Source: Oligoflexus tunisiensis (GTDB taxonomy: Bacteria > Bdellovibrionota_B > Oligoflexia > Oligoflexales > Oligoflexaceae). Taken from it: a DNA stretch of 64,000 nucleotides. Below, one piece after another: positions 45,063-54,383 of the stretch; the first letter of the stretch is position 1, and every line of letters begins with the position of its first letter. Location: NCBI RefSeq assembly GCF_001748245.1, contig NZ_BDFO01000001.1:5373778-5437777 (forward strand), in the 5' to 3' direction. Below the pieces are notes generated by a model. It did not search any database. It had not been told where the DNA came from and saw only the letters and a program-made list of their open reading frames with translations. The position numbers and the translations under genes were made by a program.

Positions 45063-45800
45063 ATGCGCGTTTGGATTCTTCTGACTCTTTTTCTCAGCCT
45101 GCGCGTCGCGGCCGAAACACGGACGGAACATACCTTCAAGGATCCTGTCACAGGCAAGTCGGGTCTTTACACGGCAGCCTTTGGCACGAATCAGGGCCTG
45201 CTCCTTTTCTTTCATGGTTCCGGCAATACGCAGGCCTATGCCAGCTCCTTTGAAACTTTGCAGAAGGTCGCACGCACCTACGATCTTGTGCCGGTGGCTC
45301 TGCAGGCTCCCAACCAGGCTGTGACCTGGCCCGAGGGTCGGCATGCTCCCAACAATAGGCACGTGGACTATGTGAAGTCCTTTCTGGAACGGGAAATTCA
45401 GGCCAAACACCCCGAAATCAAACGCGATCGCCTGATCCTGGCTGGTTATTCCGCAGGCTCGACCTTTCTCAGCGGTGATCTTCTGCCTGCCGTCATCAGC
45501 GCCTGGCAGGGCGGAGCCGTCATGCTCTGCGGCGGTGGGGGTCCGGTGATTTTTCCACCTGACGTGTTCAAAAAGCTCAGCCCGGAAGCGGCCCGGAAAT
45601 TTCCCTTGTACTTTATAATTCAGCAGAAGGACTTTCTCTATCCTCAAACCATGCAAGGCATAAGCTATTGGAAATCACGGCAGGCTCTGGTTCAGGCGGA
45701 AACTCCGGCGGGCGGGGGGCATTGTGCGTTTGACATGCAGGCCGAACTGATCAAAGGGATCCGGAAAATCCTCGACATGGCCCGCCTCCCGACCCGCTGA
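45063..45800 (+). CDS. Secreted alpha/beta-hydrolase esterase
   Basis: 245 aa, signal peptide (LLTLFLSLRVAA). LLLFFHGSGN (oxyanion loop), nucleophile elbow LAGYSAGSTF near residue 130, acid in IIQQKDFLY and His in GGGHCAFD. Fits a PHB-depolymerase/phospholipase-carboxylesterase-like fold. GGGAGG site; the 21-nt gap from the metalloprotease gene suggests an operon. Confidence 0.75.
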   Translation: MRVWILLTLFLSLRVAAETRTEHTFKDPVTGKSGLYTAAFGTNQGLLLFFHGSGNTQAYASSFETLQKVARTYDLVPVALQAPNQAVTWPEGRHAPNNRHVDYVKSFLEREIQAKHPEIKRDRLILAGYSAGSTFLSGDLLPAVISAWQGGAVMLCGGGGPVIFPPDVFKKLSPEAARKFPLYFIIQQKDFLYPQTMQGISYWKSRQALVQAETPAGGGHCAFDMQAELIKGIRKILDMARLPTR

Positions 45801-45906
45801 ATACCTCTTGAATTCCTTCATGAAATCAGCCTTTTAAAGCGTTTCATCAAAAGCCGCAACCCGGGGACCGATAAGTTTCATAAGACACATCCACCGGGGA
45901 ATACAT

Positions 45907-46671
45907 ATGAAAAGTGCGTCGCTGGTCAGCAGCTTTCTCCTTTTAAGTCTGACGGCTTGTGATCGGAATAACTTTTCCGGCAAGACTTCGGTCACCGCGG
46001 AACCCATTCCCGTCCCCACCGAAACCGTGGACGAGGTGGCCGTTGAGCCGACCCCTGATGGTCCGCCTCCTGCCAGCAAACCCATCACGCAGCCTGGTGG
46101 CGTCCCCGGCGGGCACTTCGATCTGGATACCGCGACGCAAACCTATGCCTTCAACGCGGGAACCACCGTGAAGCATGTGCATGAGTATGATGATAAATAC
46201 AACGTGACCGGCGTGGATTTTTTCAATCTCCTCGACGCCAACTTCGTTGAACCGGCCGAAGCCATCAGTCCCGATCAAACCTTTAAAATCATCGTGGCCA
46301 ATGCCCAGCTTTCACCCGGGGCGCGCCTCGCGATCAACGGTCAATCCTTTGCCGCCACCGATTGGCAAAAACGCAGCCAGTCCGGAGATCTGCCGCTCTT
46401 TAGTCTCAGCGGTGTGGCGGGAACCCAGAAACTCGAATCCCTGGCTTTGACGTTTGATCCACAAAAACCGATCAGCGCGCAATTGATTCCCACGGTGACC
46501 GACCTTGTACGGAAAAACGCTCCCGGCCCGGGCCAGACCTATCGAGCCGGAGCCCTGACGATTCAGATCATTGATGCCAAAACGGGCCAGATTGATCCCA
46601 CTCTGGGCGTGGCCAGGATTGGTGAGACGGGCATGCTCTGGGAATCGACCCTCTTCTGGCACAAGAATTAA
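45907..46671 (+). CDS. Hypothetical lipoprotein
   Basis: 254 aa, lipobox LLSLTACDR, then an acidic/Pro-rich linker and a beta-rich C-terminal domain (FNAGTTVKHVHEYDDKYNVTGVDFF, LAINGQSFAAT). No known motif; reads like a surface-exposed Ig-like or beta-sandwich lipoprotein. Stop overlaps the convergent HAD gene by 4 nt. Confidence 0.6.
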   Translation: MKSASLVSSFLLLSLTACDRNNFSGKTSVTAEPIPVPTETVDEVAVEPTPDGPPPASKPITQPGGVPGGHFDLDTATQTYAFNAGTTVKHVHEYDDKYNVTGVDFFNLLDANFVEPAEAISPDQTFKIIVANAQLSPGARLAINGQSFAATDWQKRSQSGDLPLFSLSGVAGTQKLESLALTFDPQKPISAQLIPTVTDLVRKNAPGPGQTYRAGALTIQIIDAKTGQIDPTLGVARIGETGMLWESTLFWHKN

Positions 46672-47360
46672 AGACGTCCGGCATGAATGAGCTTGAGAAT
46701 ATCCTCAAGCCGGGACAAATCGTCATGAAAAAAATCCGGTTCGGCTTCATCAATCGCCGCTCGGGCCACCGGTCCTGTTCCCACGATCAAAACATCGGCT
46801 CCGATCGCACGAGCACAGCGCACATCCGCGGGCGTATCCCCGATAATCAAAACCTCATGCGGGCGCAGTTCACGGCCGCATAAACGCTCCGCGCGGCGGA
46901 AGGCTTCAGCAGCGATTTCCGCGCGATCCTCATGATGATCGCCAAAACCACCAAAATGAAAATAAGGCCACAGGTGAAAGGCCTCGAGTTTGATCTGCGC
47001 GCAGCGTTCAATATTTCCCGTCAGGAGGCCCATGAAATGCCGTCCATCATCGTGCAGCTTTTGCAGAAGCTCGCGCACGCCCGGCAACAGGATCGGCGCC
47101 TGGTTCTGCAGCGCCTCATGAAAGTAGCTGGCATAAAGATCCAAATATTCCTGCCCGGCCTCGGGCGTCCAGGGGATCTCATGCCGGTCAAAGAGTTCGC
47201 GTGCAATCGATTGATCGGTGCGCCCACCAAAGCTGATATCGACGAACGGCTGCTCGATCGCATGCAGTTCCGTCAGGGCCCGGGCCAGCGCGGCCTTGCC
47301 CGCACCTCCTGCGCGCACCAGGGTGCCATCAATATCAAAAAGCAGAACGCGGTAACTCAT
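46668..47360 (-). CDS. HAD-family phosphatase (phosphoglycolate phosphatase-like)
   Basis: 230 aa. Motif I FDIDGTLVRAGGAG, motif II GLLTGNIERC, motif III region VLIIGDTPADVRCA. Cap insertion after motif I gives the Gph-like class I layout. Hydrolyses small phosphoesters; the exact substrate is not readable. Confidence 0.82.
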   Translation of the reverse strand: MSYRVLLFDIDGTLVRAGGAGKAALARALTELHAIEQPFVDISFGGRTDQSIARELFDRHEIPWTPEAGQEYLDLYASYFHEALQNQAPILLPGVRELLQKLHDDGRHFMGLLTGNIERCAQIKLEAFHLWPYFHFGGFGDHHEDRAEIAAEAFRRAERLCGRELRPHEVLIIGDTPADVRCARAIGADVLIVGTGPVARAAIDEAEPDFFHDDLSRLEDILKLIHAGRL

Positions 47361-47536
47361 GCCTGGCTCACCTCTCGTTTTTCGCGCGGGCCTATCCCTC
47401 GCATGCCTCCCAGTTTAGCCCGACTTTTTGCCAAAGCTCAAACCTGCAAAAGGACCGGAGCCCTTAATTTCTTCCCAATTTTGCCGAAGGCTTGACTACG
47501 AATTGCCGAGTCCCAGGGCGTGACAGGAGGTCCGAG

Positions 47537-48235
47537 ATGGGAATAAGACACCGTACAGCCATCAGCATGATACGCATGCAGAGGCGTCAGGCCGAAGCCA
47601 ACGGTCCGCGCATCAGCGGTCCCTCGCGTACCGCCCGCCGGGTTTCTTTCAGCCAGATTGACCCGGAAGCCCAACAGCATCGGCACCGTGCAACTCCCCT
47701 GCAGCCTCAGGATCAGGATGCCAGTTTTCAACTCCTGCAGCGTCTCCGTCTGGCTCTGCGTCCCTGGACGGATGAGAAATCGCTGGCCAGCAAAGAGTAC
47801 GAATCCTTGCAGGATGAACTGCAGCGCCTCAGCCAGCTTAAGGCCAATCAGCAAAGCCGTACCGCATCGGAAATCTGGGAAGACCATGCTGCCCCTTACC
47901 GGAGCGGATCAGAGGAGCCGGATAGACTGCCTTATCGCACCATCAAAATTGTAACGACCGAGCCACAGCCCATCGAACGCCGGGATATCACCCCATTGGA
48001 TCTGAGCCTTTATCGGCAGACCTTTCTGGAAAGCCCGGCACCGGCCCGCTATCTGACTCTGGTTCCGACGGACGAGCCGGCTGTGCCCCAGGCCAAGGAC
48101 CTGCTCATTGATGAAGAGGCTCAGCTGGGCGATGCCACGGCAAACCTGACTCAACAGTCGCTGGAGGCCAGAACTCACGGCAAGGATCGCATCGCCATCA
48201 GCCCCAAAGTGGCCTTGAGCCTGCTCGACACATAA
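47537..48235 (+). CDS. Hypothetical charged protein
   Basis: 232 aa from ATG 47537, which has a very strong AGGAGGTCCGAG site. N-terminal 45 residues are basic (RHRTAISMIRMQRRQAE, PSRTARRVSF); the middle is Gln/Arg-rich helical (ASFQLLQRLRLALRP, LQDELQRLSQLKANQQ), and the end contains RRDITPLDLSLYRQTFL. No membrane segment and no known motif. The strong site suggests high translation. Confidence 0.55.
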   Translation: MGIRHRTAISMIRMQRRQAEANGPRISGPSRTARRVSFSQIDPEAQQHRHRATPLQPQDQDASFQLLQRLRLALRPWTDEKSLASKEYESLQDELQRLSQLKANQQSRTASEIWEDHAAPYRSGSEEPDRLPYRTIKIVTTEPQPIERRDITPLDLSLYRQTFLESPAPARYLTLVPTDEPAVPQAKDLLIDEEAQLGDATANLTQQSLEARTHGKDRIAISPKVALSLLDT

Positions 48236-48360
48236 GTCGCACGACTTGTCAGACTGGCCACCACAGGTCTTTCCACCCACCGATTCCGCCTTGAGCTCTC
48301 ATCGGGAAACGTCTATCTTTTCCCTTTTCGAGACTTACCAGCCAGGCAGGAGTCGCAGCT

Positions 48361-49875
48361 TTGAACGAATTGGACCTCATGACAAAAATCGTGTCTCTCT
48401 GCAAACGACGCGGCTTTGTATTTCAAAGCTCTGAAATATACGGCGGCCTCAAGTCGGCCTATGACTATGGTCCCTTGGGCGTTGAGTTGAAACGCAATAT
48501 CGCGGCCGCCTGGTGGCGTTCGATGGTTTACGAGCGCGACGATATCGTCGGCATTGATGCCTCGATCATCATGCATCCCAAGGTTTGGGAAACCTCGGGT
48601 CACGTGGCCGGTTTTTCCGATCCTTTGGTCGATTGCCTCAACTGCAAGGAACGCTTTCGCGGTGACAAGGCTCCCCGCGCGGAAGTGGGCAGTGAAGTCG
48701 TCTTTCAGGAGGGCGGCAAGGCTTCGGGTAAAAAACTGAAAGGCACCGTCGGCGCCTGCGGTTATGTGTGCCCCGTCTGCGGCTCGCCCAATCTCAGCGA
48801 CGAGCGCCAGTTCAATGGCATGTTCCGCACCACGCTCGGCCCGGTGGATCCGCTTGCCGATTTCTTTAAAGAGATCAAGGATAAAAATCTCGACGAACGC
48901 GAGATGCGCGCCCAATACGAAGAGTGTTTGAAACGATCGCTCGTGTATCTGCGCCCGGAAACTGCTCAGGCCATGTTCGTGCAGTTTCTGAATGTGCAGC
49001 AGACGACCTCGATGAAAGTGCCCTTTGGTATCGCCCAGCAGGGCAAATCCTTCCGCAATGAAATCGTGGTGGAGCACTTCATCTTCCGTTCCTGCGAATT
49101 CGAACAGATGGAAATGGAATTCTTCATCGAGCCCGGCACTCAGGATCACTGGCTGAAATACTGGACCGACGAGCGCATGGCCTGGTATCGCAAGTATGCG
49201 AACACCCCGGCGAACTTCCGCCTGCGCCAGCACGAGGATAACGAGCTGGCTCACTACTCGGACGACTGCTACGATGTCGAGTACCTCTATCCCTGGGGTT
49301 GGGGTGAACTCGAAGGCATCGCCTCGCGGACGGATTATGACTTGAAACGTCACGGTGCAGCCACCGGCTCCAAGCTCAGCTACTTCGATCAGAACAAGAC
49401 CGATCCCGAGACAGGCAAACCCGGCTGGCGTTATGTGCCTTACGTGATCGAACCCGCCGCGGGTCTCACCCGTACGGTCCTGGCCATGCTGCTCGATGCC
49501 TACCATGAAGAAAAAAGCGTCGATGCCAACGGTCAGGAAAAAATCCGCGTGCTTTTGAAACTGCATCCCGCTCTGGCTCCGATCAAGGTGGCGGTTTTGC
49601 CTTTGGTGAAAAAGGATGGTCAGCCGGAAAAAGCCGAGGCCATTGCCAAGGAATTGCGCCGGGCCGGTCTGAACGTGGCCTGTGATGATGCCCAGAGCAT
49701 AGGAAAACGCTACGCCAAACATGACGAGGTCGGCACCCCCTTCTGTATCACGATTGATACCCAGACTTTGGACGATCAGACGGTTACATTGCGCGATCGG
49801 GATACGGCCCAGCAGGAACGCTTGACGATCCCGGCCGCCATTGCGAAAGTAGTGGAAGCCTGTCGTCATCCTTGA
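48361..49875 (+). CDS. glyS: Glycyl-tRNA synthetase, dimeric (eukaryal/archaeal) type
   Basis: 504 aa from TTG 48361 with AGGAG eight bases upstream. Class II motifs: YDYGPLGVELKRN, zinc-type CVNC-like (DCLNCKERF and CPVCGSPN), LRPETAQAMFVQF, FGIAQQGKSFRNEI (motif 2) and EPAAGLTRTVLAMLLDAY (motif 3), then a HisRS-like anticodon domain. Single-chain alpha-2 GlyRS rather than the bacterial glyQ/glyS pair. Confidence 0.95.
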   Translation: MNELDLMTKIVSLCKRRGFVFQSSEIYGGLKSAYDYGPLGVELKRNIAAAWWRSMVYERDDIVGIDASIIMHPKVWETSGHVAGFSDPLVDCLNCKERFRGDKAPRAEVGSEVVFQEGGKASGKKLKGTVGACGYVCPVCGSPNLSDERQFNGMFRTTLGPVDPLADFFKEIKDKNLDEREMRAQYEECLKRSLVYLRPETAQAMFVQFLNVQQTTSMKVPFGIAQQGKSFRNEIVVEHFIFRSCEFEQMEMEFFIEPGTQDHWLKYWTDERMAWYRKYANTPANFRLRQHEDNELAHYSDDCYDVEYLYPWGWGELEGIASRTDYDLKRHGAATGSKLSYFDQNKTDPETGKPGWRYVPYVIEPAAGLTRTVLAMLLDAYHEEKSVDANGQEKIRVLLKLHPALAPIKVAVLPLVKKDGQPEKAEAIAKELRRAGLNVACDDAQSIGKRYAKHDEVGTPFCITIDTQTLDDQTVTLRDRDTAQQERLTIPAAIAKVVEACRHP

Positions 49876-49915
49876 AAGCTGTTCCGCGCATCGTAGCGTT
49901 GCGCCAGGAGGGAAT

Positions 49916-50338
49916 TTGAACAGACGTCCCAATAACCAGCAGGGCTCCGGAAGTCATGGGGATCGCAACCGCAATCGGCGCCGTCGCGGCGGTGGTGGCG
50001 GCGGTGGCGGTGGCAACCAGCAGGGTGGCGGTGGCCCGCGCCATCCGCGCCAGCAGGGTGAAGCGGCCCAGCCGGTCGAGATTACACGCAAAGCACCGCC
50101 GGTTCTGAAGCGCTATGGGGTGGTTTTCTATGATAACCATGCCCAGGCTCGTGAGGATGCCGCCAATCTTCAGGAAAAAGCCAAAGCGGTTGATCAGCTC
50201 AATATTGTCATCCGGGCTGAAGGAAACATGGACGATCCTGAGCTTGTCAAATTTGGCAAGGTCTTCGCGGGTGAAGCCTGGCATCTCATCCACCGTCGTC
50301 GGGTGGAAGACAAGTGGTACGACGAGCCCCATGAATAA
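49916..50338 (+). CDS. Gly/Arg-rich disordered N-terminus plus small conserved-looking C-terminal domain
   Basis: 140 aa from TTG 49916 after AGGAGGG. Residues 15-50 are low complexity: RNRNRRRR, a run of nine Gly, QQGGGG. The C-terminal 85 residues (PPVLKRYGVVFYDNHAQAR, VIRAEGNMDDPELVKFGKVF, AWHLIHRRR) look folded. The RGG-like tract suggests RNA binding, by analogy only. Lies 40 bp after GlyRS and may share its message. Confidence 0.55.
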   Translation: MNRRPNNQQGSGSHGDRNRNRRRRGGGGGGGGGNQQGGGGPRHPRQQGEAAQPVEITRKAPPVLKRYGVVFYDNHAQAREDAANLQEKAKAVDQLNIVIRAEGNMDDPELVKFGKVFAGEAWHLIHRRRVEDKWYDEPHE

Positions 50339-50346
50339 GTGAATGA

Positions 50347-50371
50347 ACCCCCATCGGAAAAGGATGGGGGT
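50347..50371 (+). terminator. Hairpin terminator candidate
   Basis: Perfect 9-bp stem ACCCCCATC/GATGGGGGT directly after the Gly/Arg-rich gene; no T tract follows, so termination is uncertain. Confidence 0.45.
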
Positions 50372-50488
50372 ATCCTCGAATCGCCTCATATCCTCGCACA
50401 ATTTCCCAGCCCCTATCAGTTCAAAGAATCAGCGCCTTGAGAGATAACCGTTGCATCCGAACAACGAATTCTCTTGAGGAAAGTAACC

Positions 50489-51097
50489 ATGATGAAGCAA
50501 CTGATCGCACTGACCCTTCTCGCATCAAGCACCGCTTCGTTCGCTGGCTGGACATCGCACGGCCGTCTGCAGGTCAACGAAGACAGCATCAAATTCATCG
50601 GCAACGGTTGCAGCGCCGATGACGCTTTTGTCAGCTTCAACGGTGACGGTTCGTTTGACCTCGTCTTCACGAATCTGGAAGCTGTCACAGGTGAGGGCGT
50701 GAAAAACGTCACCAAAACCTGCCAATTCAAATTTGATGCCCGCATTCCTGCTGGCCTGACGTTCACCACCAGCCGCGCAGGCATCGCTGGTTTCTCCAAC
50801 ATCAGCTCGGAAAATGGCCAAACCCTCGCCACTCTGCGCCATACACTGGGCGGACAGGTCAGCGACGCCGCCATCGCCAGCTACACCTATGCCGACGGCA
50901 GCGTTCAGGATGTTGTCCTGAATAAGGATCTGCATTTCGCTAAAAAGATTTGGAACCCTTGCGGAAAGGACACCACCTTCAAGACCACGGTCACAGTTAA
51001 CGCCAAGGGCGACGATGCTGTGATCAGCATCTCGGAAGGCGCTCAAAGCGGCAAGACCTACTCGATCCGTTACTACTGGACTTGGAAATCCTGCTAA
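50489..51097 (+). CDS. Exported DUF4360-like protein
   Basis: 202 aa from ATG 50489 with GAGGAAAG. Signal peptide LIALTLLASSTASFA. The mature chain follows DUF4360 spacing: a GNGCSADDAFVSFNGDGSFDL region, KNVTKTCQFKFDARIPAGLTF and a C-terminal Cys pair. Beta-rich secreted protein of unknown function. First of two similar tandem genes. Confidence 0.65.
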   Translation: MMKQLIALTLLASSTASFAGWTSHGRLQVNEDSIKFIGNGCSADDAFVSFNGDGSFDLVFTNLEAVTGEGVKNVTKTCQFKFDARIPAGLTFTTSRAGIAGFSNISSENGQTLATLRHTLGGQVSDAAIASYTYADGSVQDVVLNKDLHFAKKIWNPCGKDTTFKTTVTVNAKGDDAVISISEGAQSGKTYSIRYYWTWKSC

Positions 51098-51123
51098 ACT
51101 CAGCATGACCATGGAGGTCGGAC

Positions 51124-51681
51124 ATGAGCCTTGCAACGATCGGTTTTATCGGCTTGATAGGGACCGCGGGTATGATCCAGGATCCCTCGCGCGTCCGCCT
51201 CCTGGGTCCCTGCAGCAAATTGGAAAGCACAGCGATCAAATTTGATGAACAGGGACGCCTCATCATTGATCTTTCCAGTCTGCCACCGCTCACGGCTGAC
51301 CGTCGCAAGGCGGTCTGTCAGATCAAGGTTCCTTATCATGAAGGATCCAGAGTGATGGCGGGTTCGTGGCAGATGGACGCTCAGTATCACGCGGCTCACG
51401 GCAGCAAAATGCTTTCCACGGTGCGCTTCAGCGCAGCGGGAACGGTCGGCCCGGCCCAGCTTTGGTCGATCGAGCAACCTTCCACCGAACCCCTCAGTTG
51501 GAAGGAATCCTACTCGATTTTGGATGAAGAACCAGGTGAGGCGGAACTTAAAATTACCTGGACCAGTGAGCTGCAAATGCCCTCCCAGGAAACCGCACCT
51601 CAGTCCGGTTGCGGGCCGAGCTTTCAGTGGAAACAAATCATTGTTACGCCGACCGCAGCAACTTCGGACTCCCCTCAGTAA
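51124..51681 (+). CDS. Second DUF4360-like exported protein, divergent
   Basis: 185 aa, GGAGGTCGG site. N-terminus hydrophobic but a weak signal. Shares layout with the preceding protein: GPCSKLESTAIKFDEQGRLIIDL, RRKAVCQIKVPYHEGSRV, and C-terminal CGPSFQWKQIIVTP. Probably a diverged tandem duplicate, 26 bp downstream; ends at a strong terminator. Confidence 0.5.
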   Translation: MSLATIGFIGLIGTAGMIQDPSRVRLLGPCSKLESTAIKFDEQGRLIIDLSSLPPLTADRRKAVCQIKVPYHEGSRVMAGSWQMDAQYHAAHGSKMLSTVRFSAAGTVGPAQLWSIEQPSTEPLSWKESYSILDEEPGEAELKITWTSELQMPSQETAPQSGCGPSFQWKQIIVTPTAATSDSPQ

Positions 51682-51692
51682 GTCCTCGTGAT

Positions 51693-51723
51693 GCCGTCTG
51701 CCCACCGGGCAGGCGGGGCTTTT
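51693..51723 (+). terminator. Rho-independent terminator
   Basis: Stem CCGTCTGCCC/GGGCAGGCGG (one wobble), loop ACC, followed by GGCTTTTCC. Ends the DUF4360-like pair before the iron locus. Confidence 0.8.
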
Positions 51724-51882
51724 CCTGTCCAATCCAGCGACCGCGTCCGTCCAAGGCCTGAACAATGGCCAGTCGCCCAACCGCATCGACGTAAGAATTT
51801 TCGCCAAAAGTCTGTCAATTCAAGGTCCTGCCTGCTGAATTCTTACCTGAAAATTAAACTGGCTTTGGCGCAATTATTGTAA

Positions 51883-51897
51883 TAAGAATCACTATCA
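51883..51897. promoter_or_regulatory. Fur-box-like site upstream of the porin/imelysin operon
   Basis: TAAGAATCACTATCA (reverse TGATAGTGATTCTTA) fits the 7-1-7 Fur pattern TGATAATxATTATCA with a few changes, inside a strongly AT-rich stretch. It is 73 bp before the porin start, so iron repression of porin, imelysin and DHOR is likely. Confidence 0.65.
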
Positions 51898-51969
51898 TTT
51901 TCATTAAGCCCAGGCCCAGTGTGCCGTGGGCGCGGCCGCGAACCCTTTCGCATTTGAGGATGTCCATCC

Positions 51970-53250
51970 ATGCGCTTCAGGCTTTTGGCTCTTCCTCTTA
52001 CACTGCTGGCTTCCACGAGCCATGCTGAAACATCAACAGCAACTTCCCCTTCGGCACCCAAAATCTCCGGATACGGTGACCTTGTCTTCAGTTACGCCGA
52101 CTATGGCGCTGATCCCAAGGCCAGTTCGCGCGGATCAAAAAAAGATAAACGCTGGATTTTCGAAACCCGCCGTTTCGTTCTCGAACTCGAGCAGGAACTG
52201 ATCCGTGGTTTTTCCTTCGAAGCGGAACTTGAAATCGAGCACGGCGGTACCGGCACCGCGCTGGAACTTGAATATGAAGAGGCCGGTGAATACGAAAGCG
52301 AAGTGGAGAAAGGCGGCGAAATTCAATTTGAAAAGCTGTTCATCCAGAAACAGCTGGAGCACGCCCGAGTGCGCATCGGTCGCGTGCCGGTGGCCTTTGG
52401 TCTTCTGCCCTTGCATCATGAACCCTTCGACTATCTCGGCACGGTGCGTGCGGAGAGTGAGGAGCACCTGATCCCCTCCGGCTGGAGCGAAATCGGTGCC
52501 GAAGTCCTGCTCCAGGGCTGGAATCAAAAGCTGCACGCTCAGCTGATCAATGGCCTGGATTCCACGGGCTTCAGTTCCCAGTATTTCGTGGTCGGTGGAC
52601 AGCAGAAAAAATTTGAAACGAACAAGGCCAACAATCCCGCCTTTGTTCTGCGCTGGACCAACACCGATATTCCCGGTCTCGAAACGGGTTTCTCATATTA
52701 CTACGGAGATTCCAGCGCCAACCGCCCGCAACCGGATCTCACCAAAACCTGCCCAGCGGAAAACGATGCGCAGGAAGTGGCTCCCTGCGGCTATGTGGAA
52801 ACCGCGTTGCAGCTGACCTCTTGGTTTGCCCGGGGACAGTGGAATCGTATTCAGGGCCAGGCTTCGGTCGTTCATGGCAAACTCCAGAACGCGGATGACA
52901 TCAACCGCCGCAACGCTGGTCTCTCTCAAAAATACCAGGGCGTGCTCCGCAGTCCCGTCGGCAAGGAGGCCTATGCGGCCTGGACCGAATGGGGTTATCG
53001 CTTCGAAGGTTTCGAAGCGGAGGATAGCGTCGTCCCCTTTGTCCGCTGGGAAAGCTACGACACCGTTTACAAGGCGGCGGCGGGCGCCTTGGATCAAGCG
53101 CGTTTTTCGCGACACAATGTCAGCCTCGGGGTCAGTTATCAGGTGGCGACGATTCTGAATTTCAAACTCGATGCCACGGAACGAACCTTTGGTTCCGACC
53201 AGCTGCGCACCGAGCATGATTATCGCTTTGCCCTCAACTTTGTGTATTAA
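51970..53250 (+). CDS. Porin (OprO/OprP-like) of an iron locus
   Basis: 426 aa, signal peptide LLALPLTLLASTSHA. Repeated antiparallel strands (FVLELEQELIRGFSFEAELEIEHGG, LFIQKQLEHARVRIGRVPVAFGLLPL, HNVSLGVSYQVATILNFKLDATERTFG) and C-terminal aromatic FVY fit an OprO/P-like outer-membrane porin. Under the Fur-like site and followed 26 bp later by imelysin, it probably passes a metal complex or other iron source; substrate unproven. Confidence 0.78.
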   Translation: MRFRLLALPLTLLASTSHAETSTATSPSAPKISGYGDLVFSYADYGADPKASSRGSKKDKRWIFETRRFVLELEQELIRGFSFEAELEIEHGGTGTALELEYEEAGEYESEVEKGGEIQFEKLFIQKQLEHARVRIGRVPVAFGLLPLHHEPFDYLGTVRAESEEHLIPSGWSEIGAEVLLQGWNQKLHAQLINGLDSTGFSSQYFVVGGQQKKFETNKANNPAFVLRWTNTDIPGLETGFSYYYGDSSANRPQPDLTKTCPAENDAQEVAPCGYVETALQLTSWFARGQWNRIQGQASVVHGKLQNADDINRRNAGLSQKYQGVLRSPVGKEAYAAWTEWGYRFEGFEAEDSVVPFVRWESYDTVYKAAAGALDQARFSRHNVSLGVSYQVATILNFKLDATERTFGSDQLRTEHDYRFALNFVY

Positions 53251-53276
53251 GATCTTTCACATAAGGGATGAATGAC

Positions 53277-54359
53277 ATGAAACGACTCGCTTGTTTGCCT
53301 CTTTCCCTGGCTTTCTCCTTGTTTATCAGCGTCGGCGCCTGCAGCAAGTCCGATACGGATGAAGAACCTGCTGCGGACCCGGTCCAGGACAAGGCCATCC
53401 TCAATACCTTTGTCGATGATGTCGTGCTCGATACCTACCAGGACCTGGCCACACGCTCGGCGTCGCTGCATGATGCTGTCACAACCCTGGTTGCGACACC
53501 GACCGAGGAAAATTTTCAAGCGGCACGCAACGCCTGGGCCGCGACCCGTGTGCCCTGGGAGCAAAGTGAGTCCTTCCTCTTCGGACCGGTCGATACCTAT
53601 GGCTATGACCCTGCTCTCGACAGTTGGCCATTGGATCATGCCGGTCTCGATGCGGCCATTGCCGCCTACAATAATGTGGATGTGGACACGGTTGACCCCA
53701 GTCTGAAAGGCTTTCACGCCATCGAATTCATTCTCTTTGGTTATGACAAGGGCAAGACGCTGGCCAATCTCACCAGCCCGGAAAAAAATTACCTTCAGGC
53801 TTTGACCGCCAATCATAAATCTGTCACCGCACGCATCCTGCAGGCCTGGAAGGAAGGCCTGGATAACAACACGCCTTTCGCCATCAGCCTGAAGGCGGCC
53901 GGTGACAGTGGCAATGATCTTTATCCGTCAACCGCAGCCGCCATTGAGGAAATGGTGGAAGGCATGGTCGGCATCGCTGATGAGGTGGCGAATAACAAAA
54001 TCGCGCAGCCCTTTGATCAGCAGGACCCGAACCTCGTGGAAAGCCAGTTCTCGTTTAATTCACTCGAAGACTTTCAAAATAACATTCATAGTATCCGTCA
54101 CGTCTGGCAAGGCAGCAAAAGTGGAAAGGCCGCGGACGCCAGTCTGAGTGCGCGGGTTCAGGCTCTCGATCCGGATTTGAATGCCGCAGTTGAAGCCGCT
54201 ATCGATGCCTCTCTTGCGGCCCTGAAGGCGATCCCTGATCCTTTCCGGAATTCGATTGTCGATGCGGCGGCCCGTCCGAAAATTCTGGCCGCACAGCTGG
54301 CCATTCGTGAGCTGCAGGAACTTCTGGATACCAAGGTTCGTGCTGTTCTCGCACCCTGA
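53277..54359 (+). CDS. Imelysin-family periplasmic lipoprotein (IrpA/M75-like)
   Basis: 360 aa from ATG 53277; AAGGG at nine bases. Lipobox ISVGACSK. Family hallmark GFHAIEFILFG (GxHxxE) near residue 145, FLFGPVDTYGYDPALDSWP, and helical duplication. Imelysins are iron-regulated periplasmic proteins thought to bind iron or haem. Cotranscribed with porin and DHOR. Confidence 0.88.
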   Translation: MKRLACLPLSLAFSLFISVGACSKSDTDEEPAADPVQDKAILNTFVDDVVLDTYQDLATRSASLHDAVTTLVATPTEENFQAARNAWAATRVPWEQSESFLFGPVDTYGYDPALDSWPLDHAGLDAAIAAYNNVDVDTVDPSLKGFHAIEFILFGYDKGKTLANLTSPEKNYLQALTANHKSVTARILQAWKEGLDNNTPFAISLKAAGDSGNDLYPSTAAAIEEMVEGMVGIADEVANNKIAQPFDQQDPNLVESQFSFNSLEDFQNNIHSIRHVWQGSKSGKAADASLSARVQALDPDLNAAVEAAIDASLAALKAIPDPFRNSIVDAAARPKILAAQLAIRELQELLDTKVRAVLAP

Positions 54360-54383
54360 TATCCAAGGATAGGAGATGCGCCG

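Noticed and set aside
48313..49932. 539-codon open frame on the minus strand
   Set aside because: Antisense to the glycyl-tRNA synthetase gene; a long shadow due to codon bias.
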